This document shows, piece after piece, positions 26,824 to 34,639 of a DNA stretch of 64,000 bases; the first letter of the stretch is position 1, and every line of letters begins with the position of its first letter. The DNA is taken from the NCBI RefSeq assembly GCF_004346185.1, contig NZ_SMAI01000010.1, positions 141,137 to 205,136 on the forward strand, in the 5' to 3' direction. The notes beneath the pieces are model-generated. The model saw nothing but the letters and a program-made list of their open reading frames with translations. It was not told the origin of the DNA and did no database searches. Made by a program: the position numbers and the translations under genes. Origin of the DNA: Aquabacter spiritensis (lineage in GTDB: Bacteria > Pseudomonadota > Alphaproteobacteria > Rhizobiales > Xanthobacteraceae).

Positions 26824-27756
26824 ATGAAACTGCAGCAGCTCCGGTACGTCCTGGAAATCGTCCGTCAGAACAATCACTTGTCCGCGGCGGCCGAGGCCCT
26901 GCACACGTCCCAGCCGGGGGTGAGTCGCCAGGTCCAGCTCCTGGAGGCGGAACTCGGCTTCGAGATCTTCCTGCGCACCCGCAACCGCATCATCGGTCCG
27001 ACCGAGCCGGGCCGTCAGGTGCTGGAGATCGCCAAGCGCGTGGTCACCGACATGGCGGCGCTGCGGGCGCTGAAGGACGACGTCTCCTCCGGCGCGCAGG
27101 GCACGCTGACCATCGGCACCACCCACACCCAGGCGCGCTACGTTCTGCCGCGCGTGATCGAGGAGTTCGTTACCAGCCATCCGGACGTGCAGCTCGAACT
27201 GCGGCAGGGCAATCCGGAGGACATCTGCACCATGGTCGATTCCGGCGAGGCGGACCTCGCGATCGGCACCGACACGATCAATGCTTTGCCCAATCTGGTG
27301 AAGCTGCCCTGCTTTTCGCTGCCGCGCTCGGTGGTGGCGCGCAAGGACCACCCCATCCTCGGCGCTGAACATCTGACCCTGGAGGCGATCGCCCGCTATC
27401 CCATCATCTCCTACGACCAACGCTATAGCGGGCGCTGGCGGGTGATGAACGCCTTCACCAAAGCGGGGCTGGAACCCAAGATCCTACTTTCGGCGATCGA
27501 TGCCGATGTCTGCAAGACCTATATCGAGCTCGGTCTCGGCATCGGGGTGCTGACCAACATCACCTATAATCCCGCCCGCGACGCCGAACTCGGCGCGCGC
27601 GATGCGAGCCACCTGTTCGAGCCGAGCACGATCTTCATCAGCCTGCGCGCCAACACCTATCTGCGCGGCTTCATGCTCGATTTCATCAAGGCGGTGGCGC
27701 CCCAGCTCACCCCCGCCGTCGTCCGCGGCGCTTTGCGCGACCACCACACGGGATGA
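26824..27756 (+). CDS. LysR-family transcriptional regulator of the CysB subgroup
   Basis: This 310-residue regulator has an N-terminal winged helix-turn-helix (1-60: LQQLRYVLEIVRQNNHLSAA, TSQPGVSRQVQLLEAELG). Its co-inducer domain carries the CysB hallmarks TTHTQARYVLPRVIEEF (about 99-115) and DADVCKTYIELGLGIGVL. CysB and Cbl respond to O-acetylserine or sulfate metabolites, but no sulfur gene is nearby. The gene is divergent from the tcuA-like operon with 132 bases between, so it probably controls that operon. It may respond to a carboxylate, which would be a new ligand for the subgroup. Confidence 0.92.
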   Translation: MKLQQLRYVLEIVRQNNHLSAAAEALHTSQPGVSRQVQLLEAELGFEIFLRTRNRIIGPTEPGRQVLEIAKRVVTDMAALRALKDDVSSGAQGTLTIGTTHTQARYVLPRVIEEFVTSHPDVQLELRQGNPEDICTMVDSGEADLAIGTDTINALPNLVKLPCFSLPRSVVARKDHPILGAEHLTLEAIARYPIISYDQRYSGRWRVMNAFTKAGLEPKILLSAIDADVCKTYIELGLGIGVLTNITYNPARDAELGARDASHLFEPSTIFISLRANTYLRGFMLDFIKAVAPQLTPAVVRGALRDHHTG

Positions 27757-27861
27757 CCGGCGCCGGGTCCGCCGGCCTCTGTTCCGCTCTTGTTGAACAA
27801 CAGCAGCGGCACGTGCTCTAAAGTCGCCTGATCCCATCCTCGCACGGCGAAGGAGAAAGCC

Positions 27862-28113
27862 ATGTCCCAGCCACCCATTCGGCGGTCCGGTGGCTCCGCG
27901 CGCGACACGGCGGAAGCAGCCTTCCGCTCCGCCACCACCAAGCCGGTGCCCGAGGCGCCCAAAGCGCCGCGGGCCGCCGCTATCCCCAATGCGAAGGAAA
28001 CCGTTTCGATCCGAATCGATCGCGACGTTCTCGAGCATTTTCAGGAAGCCGGGCCGGGCTGGCAGGAGCGGATCAACCAGGTGCTGCGCAAGGCCATGGC
28101 CGACACGCCGTAG
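27862..28113 (+). CDS. BrnA-type antitoxin domain protein, no toxin gene nearby
   Basis: This 83-residue basic protein has a C-terminal BrnA-like ribbon-helix-helix region: ETVSIRIDRDVLEHFQEAGPGWQERINQVLRKAM. An Ala/Pro-rich N-terminus of about 45 residues precedes it. AAGGAG sits 7 bases ahead of the ATG. BrnA normally represses and neutralises the RNase toxin BrnT, encoded directly upstream. No BrnT-like frame lies next to this gene on either strand, so it is an orphan that may act as a stand-alone DNA-binding regulator. Confidence 0.8.
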   Translation: MSQPPIRRSGGSARDTAEAAFRSATTKPVPEAPKAPRAAAIPNAKETVSIRIDRDVLEHFQEAGPGWQERINQVLRKAMADTP

Positions 28114-28127
28114 CGGGCGCCGCGGGG

Positions 28128-28853
28128 TCAGCCGTCGTCGGAGGGGGCGAGGTCCTCACCCGGGAGAGGGGCGCCGTCCGCCGGCGCGGCGCCTGCATCG
28201 GAGCCGGGCGCCCGCCAGCGGATCAGAGCGTCCCGCCCCGCTTGCGTGAGGCCGTAGAGCCCCCGGTCGATCCGGGTGAACCAGCCATAGACATTGTCGC
28301 GCAGGATCGTCCCGGCTTTCGGTGCGATGGGACGAAGATCGCGCGGCCGCTGGGGCGCCGGCGCCATGGCGTGCGCGCAGGCGAGCGCCTGCTGGCGGTA
28401 GGCGGTCATGATGGGCACGCGCGAGCCGCCGCCCACCGCAGGGTCGCCCTGCCGCCGCCGATGTTCCTCGACGAGCCGCGACCGGCGCCGCGGATCCTTG
28501 CGCGGCATCGGCGCGGCGGGGCTCAGGAGGATCGTCACCTCGCCCGCCGGCGAGACGGCGAGCAGTCCGAAGCCGAGGCGCCGGCACAGATTGCGGAAGC
28601 GCGCGTCGCGCTCCCGTCCGTTTCCGCGCAGCGACGTGCGTGCCGCGAGCCAGACCTCGTCGCAGGCCCCGGCGCGGTCGACGGCCTGGAGCACGAGTTC
28701 GAGATTGAAGCTGAGCTTCAGCTCGCCGATCACCACGATCGGCGTGCCGTCTCCGGCGAGGCCGACCAGGTCGCAGCCGCCGATCTCGCCTTTGACGGCG
28801 AAGCCGAGGCCTTCCAGAAACCCTTTGACGGGGAGATAGAGGGACGTCTCCAG
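28128..28853 (-). CDS. DUF2161-like PD-(D/E)XK-fold protein with a non-canonical start
   Basis: The frame encodes about 241 residues. Reading from a CTG at 28853 the N-terminus is LETSLYLPVKGFLEGLGF, then GEIGGCDLVGL and IVVIGELKLSF. This shows the nuclease-like triad D28...E44-x-K46 typical of PD-(D/E)XK folds, followed by QAVDR and a winged-helix-like tail (LRDNVYGWFTRIDRGLYGLT). No ATG, GTG or TTG exists upstream of D28 in this frame; the first GTG (28736) would remove D28. CTG or ATC, behind GGGAG and eight codons after the preceding gene's TGA, is the likely start. Function unknown. Confidence 0.75.
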   Translation of the reverse strand: METSLYLPVKGFLEGLGFAVKGEIGGCDLVGLAGDGTPIVVIGELKLSFNLELVLQAVDRAGACDEVWLAARTSLRGNGRERDARFRNLCRRLGFGLLAVSPAGEVTILLSPAAPMPRKDPRRRSRLVEEHRRRQGDPAVGGGSRVPIMTAYRQQALACAHAMAPAPQRPRDLRPIAPKAGTILRDNVYGWFTRIDRGLYGLTQAGRDALIRWRAPGSDAGAAPADGAPLPGEDLAPSDDG

Positions 28854-28869
28854 GATGCGCGCTCCCGCG

Positions 28870-29583
28870 TCAGGCCGGCCGCCGCAGGGCCGGGGCGGAC
28901 GGGCGGACGCCCGGATGGGTGGCGATCCAGATCAGGTGGCGCGCGCCGCCGCGGGCGCCATTGGCCCGCACCCGCGCCTCCTCAGCCGCGAACCCGGCCT
29001 TGCGCAGCCGCTGGGTGAAGCGCGGGTCCGGTCCGGACGACCAGACCGCCAGGATGCCGCCCGGCCGCAGCGCCGCTTTGGCCGCGGCGAGGCCGGTCAT
29101 ATCGTAGAGCCCGCCATTCGCTGCGCGCGTCAGCCCGTCCGGCCCGTTGTCGACGTCCAGAAGGATCGCATCGAACGCCGCGCGGCCGTCGCGGATCAGG
29201 CTGCCGACGTCCGCCGTGCAGAGGTCGACGCGGGGATCGGTGAGGCATCCGGCGAAGATCTCGGCCAGCGGCCCGCGCGCCCACGCCACCACTGCAGGGA
29301 CCAGTTCCGCGACGACGATGCGGGCCTCCGGCCCGAGACCGGCCAGCGCCGCGCGCAGGGTGAAACCCATGCCCAGCCCGCCGATCAGCAAATGCGGGGC
29401 GGGGCGATCCCGGAGCCGGTCGCAGACCATCGTGGCGAGCGCCGCCTCCGACCCGCTGAGGCGGCTGTTCATCAGCTCGGTGGACCCCGCCATGATCGAG
29501 AATTCCGCACCGCGCCGCATCAGGCGCAACCGGCCCCCGCCATCGGGCACGTCGGCGGTATCGAGCTGGATCCAGGGAATCAT
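28870..29583 (-). CDS. Spermidine synthase-like methyltransferase-fold protein
   Basis: This 237-residue protein has a Rossmann core like polyamine aminopropyltransferases: LLIGGLGMGFTLRAAL, ARIVVAELVPAVVAWARG, DAILLDVDNGPDGLT and LRPGGILAVWSSGPD. It lacks the N-terminal beta-domain of true SpeE, so a distinct methyl- or aminopropyl-transferase activity is possible. The start MIPWIQLDTADVPDGGG at 29583 was chosen because the frame upstream passes through an AT-rich promoter-like stretch (CCTATATAAGCGC near 29605-29620). The PD-(D/E)XK gene begins just past its stop. Confidence 0.85.
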   Translation of the reverse strand: MIPWIQLDTADVPDGGGRLRLMRRGAEFSIMAGSTELMNSRLSGSEAALATMVCDRLRDRPAPHLLIGGLGMGFTLRAALAGLGPEARIVVAELVPAVVAWARGPLAEIFAGCLTDPRVDLCTADVGSLIRDGRAAFDAILLDVDNGPDGLTRAANGGLYDMTGLAAAKAALRPGGILAVWSSGPDPRFTQRLRKAGFAAEEARVRANGARGGARHLIWIATHPGVRPSAPALRRPA

Positions 29584-29704
29584 CGGTCGGTCTTCGCCAG
29601 GGGTTTGCGCGCTTATATAGGCCGAAGCGCCGGCTCGCTTCCATCGGTCGGAGAATAAGAAAAAAATCTTAAAGACTATATTCCTTTCTTCTCCCGATCC
29701 TGCT
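29584..29704 (-). promoter_or_regulatory. AT-rich promoter-like gap upstream of the spermidine-synthase-like gene
   Basis: The 504 bases from 29584 to 30087 hold no convincing protein gene. The part next to the minus-strand gene contains TATATAAG on the minus strand (near 29610-29620). It also holds an unusually AT-rich run (29660-29690) with AAAAAAATCTTAAAGACTATATT on the plus strand. Either strand could start transcription here. The remainder, 29705-30036, is listed separately as a structured RNA candidate. Confidence 0.4.
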
Positions 29705-30036
29705 ATGGTGGCTTCACCTCGCACCAAGGAGGGGCGCGTCCGGAGCGGCCTGACGGGTGGTGCGGGGCAGCGGGTGTCCGACGGGACGGGGACAACGCAC
29801 CCCGTTCAGTTAGAAAGGAGGCCGAAGGGGACTGCGCACCGATCCGGGAGTGGTTCGTCCGGTCCCGATGGGAGAACCGATCACCCACGCGGCGCAGCCG
29901 ACACGCCATAAATCCCCGCGCGGGAGCGGACGGAGCGCAGGCTCCGACGTCACTTGTGTTCCCAAGGCATGCCTTGCCGGCGTGCCGACCGCTCCCGCAT
30001 CCCTCCCCCCCGCCGGGAAACCGGCGGGGCTGGAGG
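29705..30036 (+). ncRNA. Candidate structured RNA (multi-branched), family not recognised
   Basis: Nested and consecutive long stems can be traced by eye. CCTCGCACC (29717-29725) pairs with GGTGCGGGG (29759-29767). GGGTG (29772-29776) pairs with CACCC (29798-29802). CTGCGC (29832-29837) pairs with GCGCAG (29892-29897) and encloses GGTTC/GAACC (29852-29856 with 29874-29878). GCGGGAGCGG (29920-29929) pairs with CCGCTCCCGC (29989-29998) and encloses hairpins at 29931-29946 and 29966-29986. A final hairpin with a GAAA tetraloop spans 30002-30036. The strand is a guess: an AT-rich promoter-like stretch precedes it on the plus strand. It does not match RNase P, tmRNA, 6S or SRP RNA as I know them. 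Confidence 0.5.
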
Positions 30037-30087
30037 TGCTGGAACCGGGCCGGATCCGAAGCGCCGGCCGGCGGAGCAGGGTCCCGG

Positions 30088-30885
30088 CTAGGCGCCCGTT
30101 CGCGCCGCGAGCGCCGCGGACAGCGCCGCCGCCACCGGCCCCGGTGCGTGCGCACCCTCCTCGAACGCGACGACCGCGCGCAGGCCGAGGCTGGTGGTGA
30201 GGAAGATTTCGTCCGCCGCCGCGACGTCTTCGGGACGCAGGCTCCGCTCGATCGCTCCGGCCTGCAGAAGCTCGGCGCGCAGGATGCCGGGCAGGGCGCC
30301 ATCCGAAACCGGTGGGGTCAGGAGGGCGCCGTCGCGCACCACAAACAGGGTGGCCATGCTGCTCTCGGCGATCTGGCCCTGGGTGTTGAGCAGCAGGGCG
30401 TCGTGCGCCCCGCGCCGTTCCGCTTCCTGGCGCGCGAGAATATTATCGAGATAATTCAGGCTCTTGATCTTCGACAGCGGCGACATTTCATTGCGCCGTG
30501 TCACCGTGGCGAGGACGAGGCGAACCGGGTCGCGCGGGGGCAGGGGGCCGGCCGTGATCAGCACGGTCGGTGTCGGTGCGGCCGGCGGCAGCACGCCGCG
30601 CGCCCCGGACCCGCGCGTCACGGTGAGGCGCAGCGCGCCGTCCGACAGGCCGTTGGCCGCCAGGGTCGCGCAGAGCGCGGCGTGCAGATCCAGCTCCGGC
30701 AGCGGCAGATCGAGAAGCGCGGCGCCGCGCGCCAGCCGGTCGCGGTGCGCGGCGAGCCGCAGCGGCGTGCCGGCCCGGGCCTGGAGCGTCTCGAACAGCC
30801 CGTCGCCGAGCGTCAGGCCACGATCGTCGGGGGCGATCCGCGCCGTGTCCGCATCCAGGATCTCCCCGTTCAGCCAGACCTTCAT
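30088..30885 (-). CDS. pabC: Class IV aminotransferase, probable 4-amino-4-deoxychorismate lyase
   Basis: This 265-residue PLP enzyme of fold type IV has the GDGLFETLQA segment (27-36). K141 in SKIKSLNYLDNILA is the expected PLP lysine, and the C-terminal region reads ESSMATLFVV. PabC releases p-aminobenzoate and pyruvate from aminodeoxychorismate for folate synthesis. The assignment over branched-chain or D-amino-acid aminotransferase rests on the overlap with pabB: its ATG overlaps the pabB stop by four bases. Confidence 0.87.
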   Translation of the reverse strand: MKVWLNGEILDADTARIAPDDRGLTLGDGLFETLQARAGTPLRLAAHRDRLARGAALLDLPLPELDLHAALCATLAANGLSDGALRLTVTRGSGARGVLPPAAPTPTVLITAGPLPPRDPVRLVLATVTRRNEMSPLSKIKSLNYLDNILARQEAERRGAHDALLLNTQGQIAESSMATLFVVRDGALLTPPVSDGALPGILRAELLQAGAIERSLRPEDVAAADEIFLTTSLGLRAVVAFEEGAHAPGPVAAALSAALAARTGA

Positions 30886-32276
30886 GCCGCTCCTCCCTCC
30901 AGCGCCCGCAGCAGCGGTGCGAGCTTGACCATGGCTTCCTCATATTCCGCCGCCGGGTCGGAATCCGCGACGATCCCGCCGCCGGCCTGCGCGAACAAGG
31001 TCTCGCCCGCCCGCACCAGGGTGCGGATCACGATCGACGTGTCCATCGCGCCGTCGAGCCCGATCCAGCCCACGGCGCCGCAATAGGGGCCGCGCGGCAC
31101 CGGCTCCAATTCGTGGATGATCTCCATGGCGCGGATCTTCGGCGCGCCGGTCACCGAGCCGCCGGGAAAGCAGGCCCGCAGGAGGTCGACCGCCCCCAGC
31201 CCCGGCGCGAGCCGGCTCGTCACCACCGAGACGAGATGGTGGACCGAGGCGAAGGTCTCAAGCCCGTTCAGCACCGGCACGGCGACGCTGCCGAGCGCCG
31301 AGACCCGGCCGAGATCGTTGCGCATCAAATCGACGATCATGAGATTTTCGGCGCGGTCCTTGACGCTCGCCAGCAGATCGGCCGCGAGCGCCGCGTCGCC
31401 CGCCGGATCCGCGCCGCGCGGCCTTGTGCCCTTGATCGGGCGGGTCTCGACGGTCCCGTCCGCCGCCAGTCGCAGAAAGCGCTCGGGCGAGGCGCCGATC
31501 ACAGCCGCGTCGGGTCCGAGGGCGAGCAAGGCGGCGAACGGCGCCGGGCTCAGCGCCCGCAGCCGGAGGAACAGGCCGAAATCGTCCAGGCCGGCGGGAC
31601 GCGGCGCGCGCAGCCGCTGGGTGAGATTGGCCTGGAAGATGTCGCCGGCTTGGATATAGCCGATGGTCCGGGCGATCGCGGCCTCGACCGCCGTGCGGCT
31701 CTGTTCGGGCTGCCAGCGGCCGCGCACGGAAAAATCGGCCGCCGGCGCGGTGGCGGGCGCCGCCGCGAGCCGGGCGAGAATCTGCGCCGCCCGGTCCGCC
31801 GCCCGCGCCGCCCGCGCCGCCGGATCGTGCAGCGGGGCGCCGCTCGACAGCAGGCAGGCGGTGCCCTGTGCGTGATCGAAGGCGATCACCGTGTCGTAGA
31901 GCCCGACCAGCAAATGCGGCACGCGAGCCGCGTCGGGCCGCGGCGCCGGCAGCCGCTCGACATGGCCGCCCAGTTCATAGCCGAACATCCCGACCGCGCC
32001 GGTCGAAAACGGCACCGGACACGGGCCGTCCGGCGCCGGCAAGGCGGCGATCTCGCGCTTCAGCACCGCGAACGGATCGCCGTCGACCGGCCGCCCGTCC
32101 ACCCGCACCCCGTCCGAATCGGCGACGATCACCCGGAACGGCGCGACCGCGAGATAGGAATAGCGGCCGCGCGCCCCGTCCGGCGCGCAGCTCTGAAGCA
32201 GCGCGGAAACCGGATCGCGCGCGAACGGCACGAAGGCGGCTGAAGGGTCTGTGACGGCGAGGGGAACGATGTGCAC
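30882..32276 (-). CDS. pabB: Aminodeoxychorismate synthase component I
   Basis: PabB aminates chorismate to 4-amino-4-deoxychorismate using ammonia from a PabA glutaminase, which is encoded elsewhere. The chorismate-binding domain carries ASPERFLRL, TRPIKGTRPRG, LMRNDLGRVS and FPGGSVTGAPKIRAMEII, with AQAGGGIVADSDP at the C-terminus. The frame has no ATG near the family start. GTG 32276 (MHIVPLAVTDPSAAFVPFA, 464 residues) fits the usual length; a GTG at 32381 is the alternative. It is coupled to pabC downstream and divergent from azlC. Confidence 0.9.
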   Translation of the reverse strand: MHIVPLAVTDPSAAFVPFARDPVSALLQSCAPDGARGRYSYLAVAPFRVIVADSDGVRVDGRPVDGDPFAVLKREIAALPAPDGPCPVPFSTGAVGMFGYELGGHVERLPAPRPDAARVPHLLVGLYDTVIAFDHAQGTACLLSSGAPLHDPAARAARAADRAAQILARLAAAPATAPAADFSVRGRWQPEQSRTAVEAAIARTIGYIQAGDIFQANLTQRLRAPRPAGLDDFGLFLRLRALSPAPFAALLALGPDAAVIGASPERFLRLAADGTVETRPIKGTRPRGADPAGDAALAADLLASVKDRAENLMIVDLMRNDLGRVSALGSVAVPVLNGLETFASVHHLVSVVTSRLAPGLGAVDLLRACFPGGSVTGAPKIRAMEIIHELEPVPRGPYCGAVGWIGLDGAMDTSIVIRTLVRAGETLFAQAGGGIVADSDPAAEYEEAMVKLAPLLRALEGGAA

Positions 32277-32525
32277 GGCGCGGTCCGAAAAGGAGAAGGC
32301 GGCGGAGCCGGTCCGATCGGGACTCCGTCTCCACCGGAGAGAGAAAGACCGCCTCGCCGCCGCGAATGCAATCCGGTTCACGGCGGGTCCGCGATCGGCG
32401 CATCTCCGGCGCGCGCTGCGCTCATGGCCGGCGCCGCAGCTCTGCGCCTGCGGCAGGTGCGCGGGCGGCGGTCGGTGCTAGGTTGCCCCGGCAGCGGCGC
32501 GCCGGCGCCGCCCCGGAACTGGTTC

Positions 32526-33260
32526 GTGCCTCCGCCTGCTTCATCCCCCGCCCCGTCTTCGTCGTCCCGCTGGTTCCTCACCGGCGCCCGCGCCGCGCTC
32601 TCGGTGCCGGGCCTGGTCCTGTTCGCGGGCTATATCGGCTTCGGCGGGCTGCTGACCGGCATCGATTTTCCCTTCGTCGCCGGCCTGTTGTCGACGCTGC
32701 TGATCTGGGCGCTGCCGGCGCAGATCATCCTGATCGGCGGTCTGGCGACCGGCACCGGCCTGGTGCCCATCGCGCTCGCCGTGACCTTGTCCTCGCTGCG
32801 GCTGATGCCGATGGTGCTCTCGCTCGCGCCCTATTTGCGGGGCACGCGCCGCAGCCTCGCGCGCGAATTGCTGTGCGCCCATTTCGTCGCCATGACGGTG
32901 TGGGCCGAGGGCCACCGGCTGCTGCCGCGCATGCCGCTTGAGGGGCGGATCCCGTTCCAGCTCGGGCTCGGCTGCGGCCTCACCACGATCAGCCTCTCCG
33001 GCACCGCCGCGGGCTTCTTCATGGCCGCCGAACTGCCGGTCTGGTTGGCCGTGGGGCTGCTGTTCCTCACGCCGATCTCGTTCAGCCTGCTGATGATCCG
33101 CGGCGCCCGCGAGGCGACCGACTGGATTGCGCTGGCGCTCGGTTTCCTGACCGCGCCTTTGGTCGCCGGGTTGAGCGGCGGCATGGACCTGATGCTGTGC
33201 GGCATCGGCGGCGGCACGGTGGCCTATCTCGTCGGCCGCCGGCTGCGGAGGCGGCCATGA
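32526..33260 (+). CDS. AzlC family branched-chain amino acid exporter, large subunit
   Basis: This 244-residue membrane protein has five or more spans and the AzlC blocks LPAQIILIGGLATGTGLVPIA and LRLMPMVLSLAPYLRG. With AzlD it forms an efflux pump for branched-chain amino acids or analogues such as azaleucine. The start is uncertain: GTG 32526 gives FVPPPASSPAPSSSSRW-type N-terminal sequence close to family length, while ATG 32424 would add 34 residues. AzlD overlaps its stop by four bases. Confidence 0.87.
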   Translation: MPPPASSPAPSSSSRWFLTGARAALSVPGLVLFAGYIGFGGLLTGIDFPFVAGLLSTLLIWALPAQIILIGGLATGTGLVPIALAVTLSSLRLMPMVLSLAPYLRGTRRSLARELLCAHFVAMTVWAEGHRLLPRMPLEGRIPFQLGLGCGLTTISLSGTAAGFFMAAELPVWLAVGLLFLTPISFSLLMIRGAREATDWIALALGFLTAPLVAGLSGGMDLMLCGIGGGTVAYLVGRRLRRRP

Positions 33261-33601
33261 TCGACTTTTCCAGCGAATGGACGGCGATCCTGATCGTCAT
33301 CCTGGTCGGCTTCCTGCCGAGCGAGATCTGGCGGATGCTGGCGGTGATCGCCGGGCGGCGCATGGACGAGGGGAGCGAGGCCTTCCTCTGGGTCAAGGCG
33401 GTCGCCACCGCTTTGCTCGCCGCGGTGGTCGCCCGGCTGATCTTTGTCCCGACCGGCGCCCTGGTCGAGGTGCCGCTCTGGCTCCGGCTGCTCTGCATCG
33501 TCGGCGGCATCGCAGCTTTCACCGCGATCCGCCGCTCCGTCCTCGCCGGGGTCGTCGTGGGCGAGGCAATCCTCGTTCTCGGCGCCTGGTGGCTCGGATA
33601 G
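33257..33601 (+). CDS. AzlD domain protein, small exporter subunit
   Basis: This 114-residue membrane protein has about four spans: AILIVILVGFLPSEIWRML, FLWVKAVATALLAAVVARLI, RLLCIVGGIAAFTAI and VLAGVVVGEAILVLGAWWLG. It starts MIDFSSEWTAILIV within the last codons of azlC (ATGA overlap). It is the partner of the AzlC protein. A GC-rich hairpin (33611-33629) without a T-run follows, between this gene and the convergent kinase gene. Confidence 0.87.
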   Translation: MIDFSSEWTAILIVILVGFLPSEIWRMLAVIAGRRMDEGSEAFLWVKAVATALLAAVVARLIFVPTGALVEVPLWLRLLCIVGGIAAFTAIRRSVLAGVVVGEAILVLGAWWLG

Positions 33602-33643
33602 TCCCGGCCCGTCGGCCGCCCCGGCCGACCGGAACAGGGGCGG

Positions 33644-34573
33644 TCAGGCCGCGCTTTCGGGCACGTGCTTGCCCTGCCACTGCACCGCGCCGGGCGGCAT
33701 CAGCAAAGTGAGCGCGTCGCGGCGGATCTCGTAGCGCAACGGCATGGTCTCCCGCGTCACTTCGCCGTCGGTCGCCACCCAGGCGCGGTCGCGGTGGACC
33801 GCATTGATGGTGATGCGCTCCGCGGTGAAGGAATGGATGCCGGGATTGCCGCGCCAGGATTGGACCAGAAGGTCCGCACCCGCTTTGACCCGGGCGAACG
33901 CGCCCCGCTCCTCGGCGACGTGCACTTCGAGCACGCCGGCATCGAGCCGCGAGCGGTGCCAGTCGGCGCCGTCGAAGCAATTGTTGGTCACGAGGGCGGC
34001 GTAGGCATCGAGCGAGACCCGCTTGCCGTCCACTTCGATGTCGAGCCGCAGCCGGCCCGAGCGCATCACCGCCTTGCCGAGCGCCACGAACCAGCCGAAG
34101 ACGCGCCCGCTGGTCTTGCGGCCCTGTTCGCGCGCCAGCGCCATCTGGCTGAAGAAGCCGATGCCGGAGACGCCGTGGAACGCCCGGTCGTTGAGCGTCG
34201 CGAGGTCGATGCGCATCGGCTCCGCGCCCTGCAGCGCGACCAGCGCCCCGGGCAGGTCCCGCGGCAGGCCGATATCGTAGGCGAGCAGGTTCATGGTGCC
34301 GAGCGGCAGCACGCCGAGCGTGATGTCGGTGCCGCACAGGACCGAGGCGGCATAGCTGACCGTGCCGTCGCCGGCGCCGACGATCACCGTGTCGTACTTC
34401 TGTGCGGCGGCGCCGCGGATGGCCTCGGCCATCTTCGCGCCCTCGCAGAGCAGCACGTCGACGTCCCGTCCCGGTTGGGTGAGGGCGGCGTCGACTTCCG
34501 CGCGCACGCGCTCGGCGCCGAGATCGGCGATCGTGCCGGCTTTGGCATTCAGGATGACAAGGGTCTTGCTCAT
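33644..34573 (-). CDS. Diacylglycerol/lipid kinase family protein (YegS/DagK type)
   Basis: This 309-residue protein has a catalytic DAGK domain. The nucleotide motif reads GAGDGTVSYAAS (66-77; GGDGT in most members), followed by LGVLPLGTMNLLAYDIGLP with the conserved PLGTxN. N-terminal LVILNAKAGT matches the family NPxAG motif with NAKAG. The likely role is phosphorylation of a lipid or sphingoid substrate; members are often soluble and membrane-associated. The substrate is not predictable. It is convergent with azlD and divergent from the small membrane protein gene that follows. Confidence 0.88.
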   Translation of the reverse strand: MSKTLVILNAKAGTIADLGAERVRAEVDAALTQPGRDVDVLLCEGAKMAEAIRGAAAQKYDTVIVGAGDGTVSYAASVLCGTDITLGVLPLGTMNLLAYDIGLPRDLPGALVALQGAEPMRIDLATLNDRAFHGVSGIGFFSQMALAREQGRKTSGRVFGWFVALGKAVMRSGRLRLDIEVDGKRVSLDAYAALVTNNCFDGADWHRSRLDAGVLEVHVAEERGAFARVKAGADLLVQSWRGNPGIHSFTAERITINAVHRDRAWVATDGEVTRETMPLRYEIRRDALTLLMPPGAVQWQGKHVPESAA

Positions 34574-34639
34574 TCCTAAACTCCGGCCCGCAGGGTGGCA
34601 TCCGGCGCGGCGCCGGGGCAGCCTGAGGGAGCGTCCGGA

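Noticed and set aside
29821..29900. tRNA-like or tmRNA-like elements in the structured gap (GGTTC segment)
   Set aside because: There is no acceptor stem, CCA-type end or T-loop in the right order, and no tag peptide reading frame ending in Ala-Ala.
29705..29911. A 68-residue open frame MVASPRTKEGRVRSG in the structured gap
   Set aside because: No ribosome site or family. The sequence is better explained by nested RNA stems.
33611..33629. GTCGGCCG/CGGCCGAC hairpin between azlD and the kinase gene as a terminator
   Set aside because: It lacks a T-run on both strands and GC-rich short palindromes are common here.
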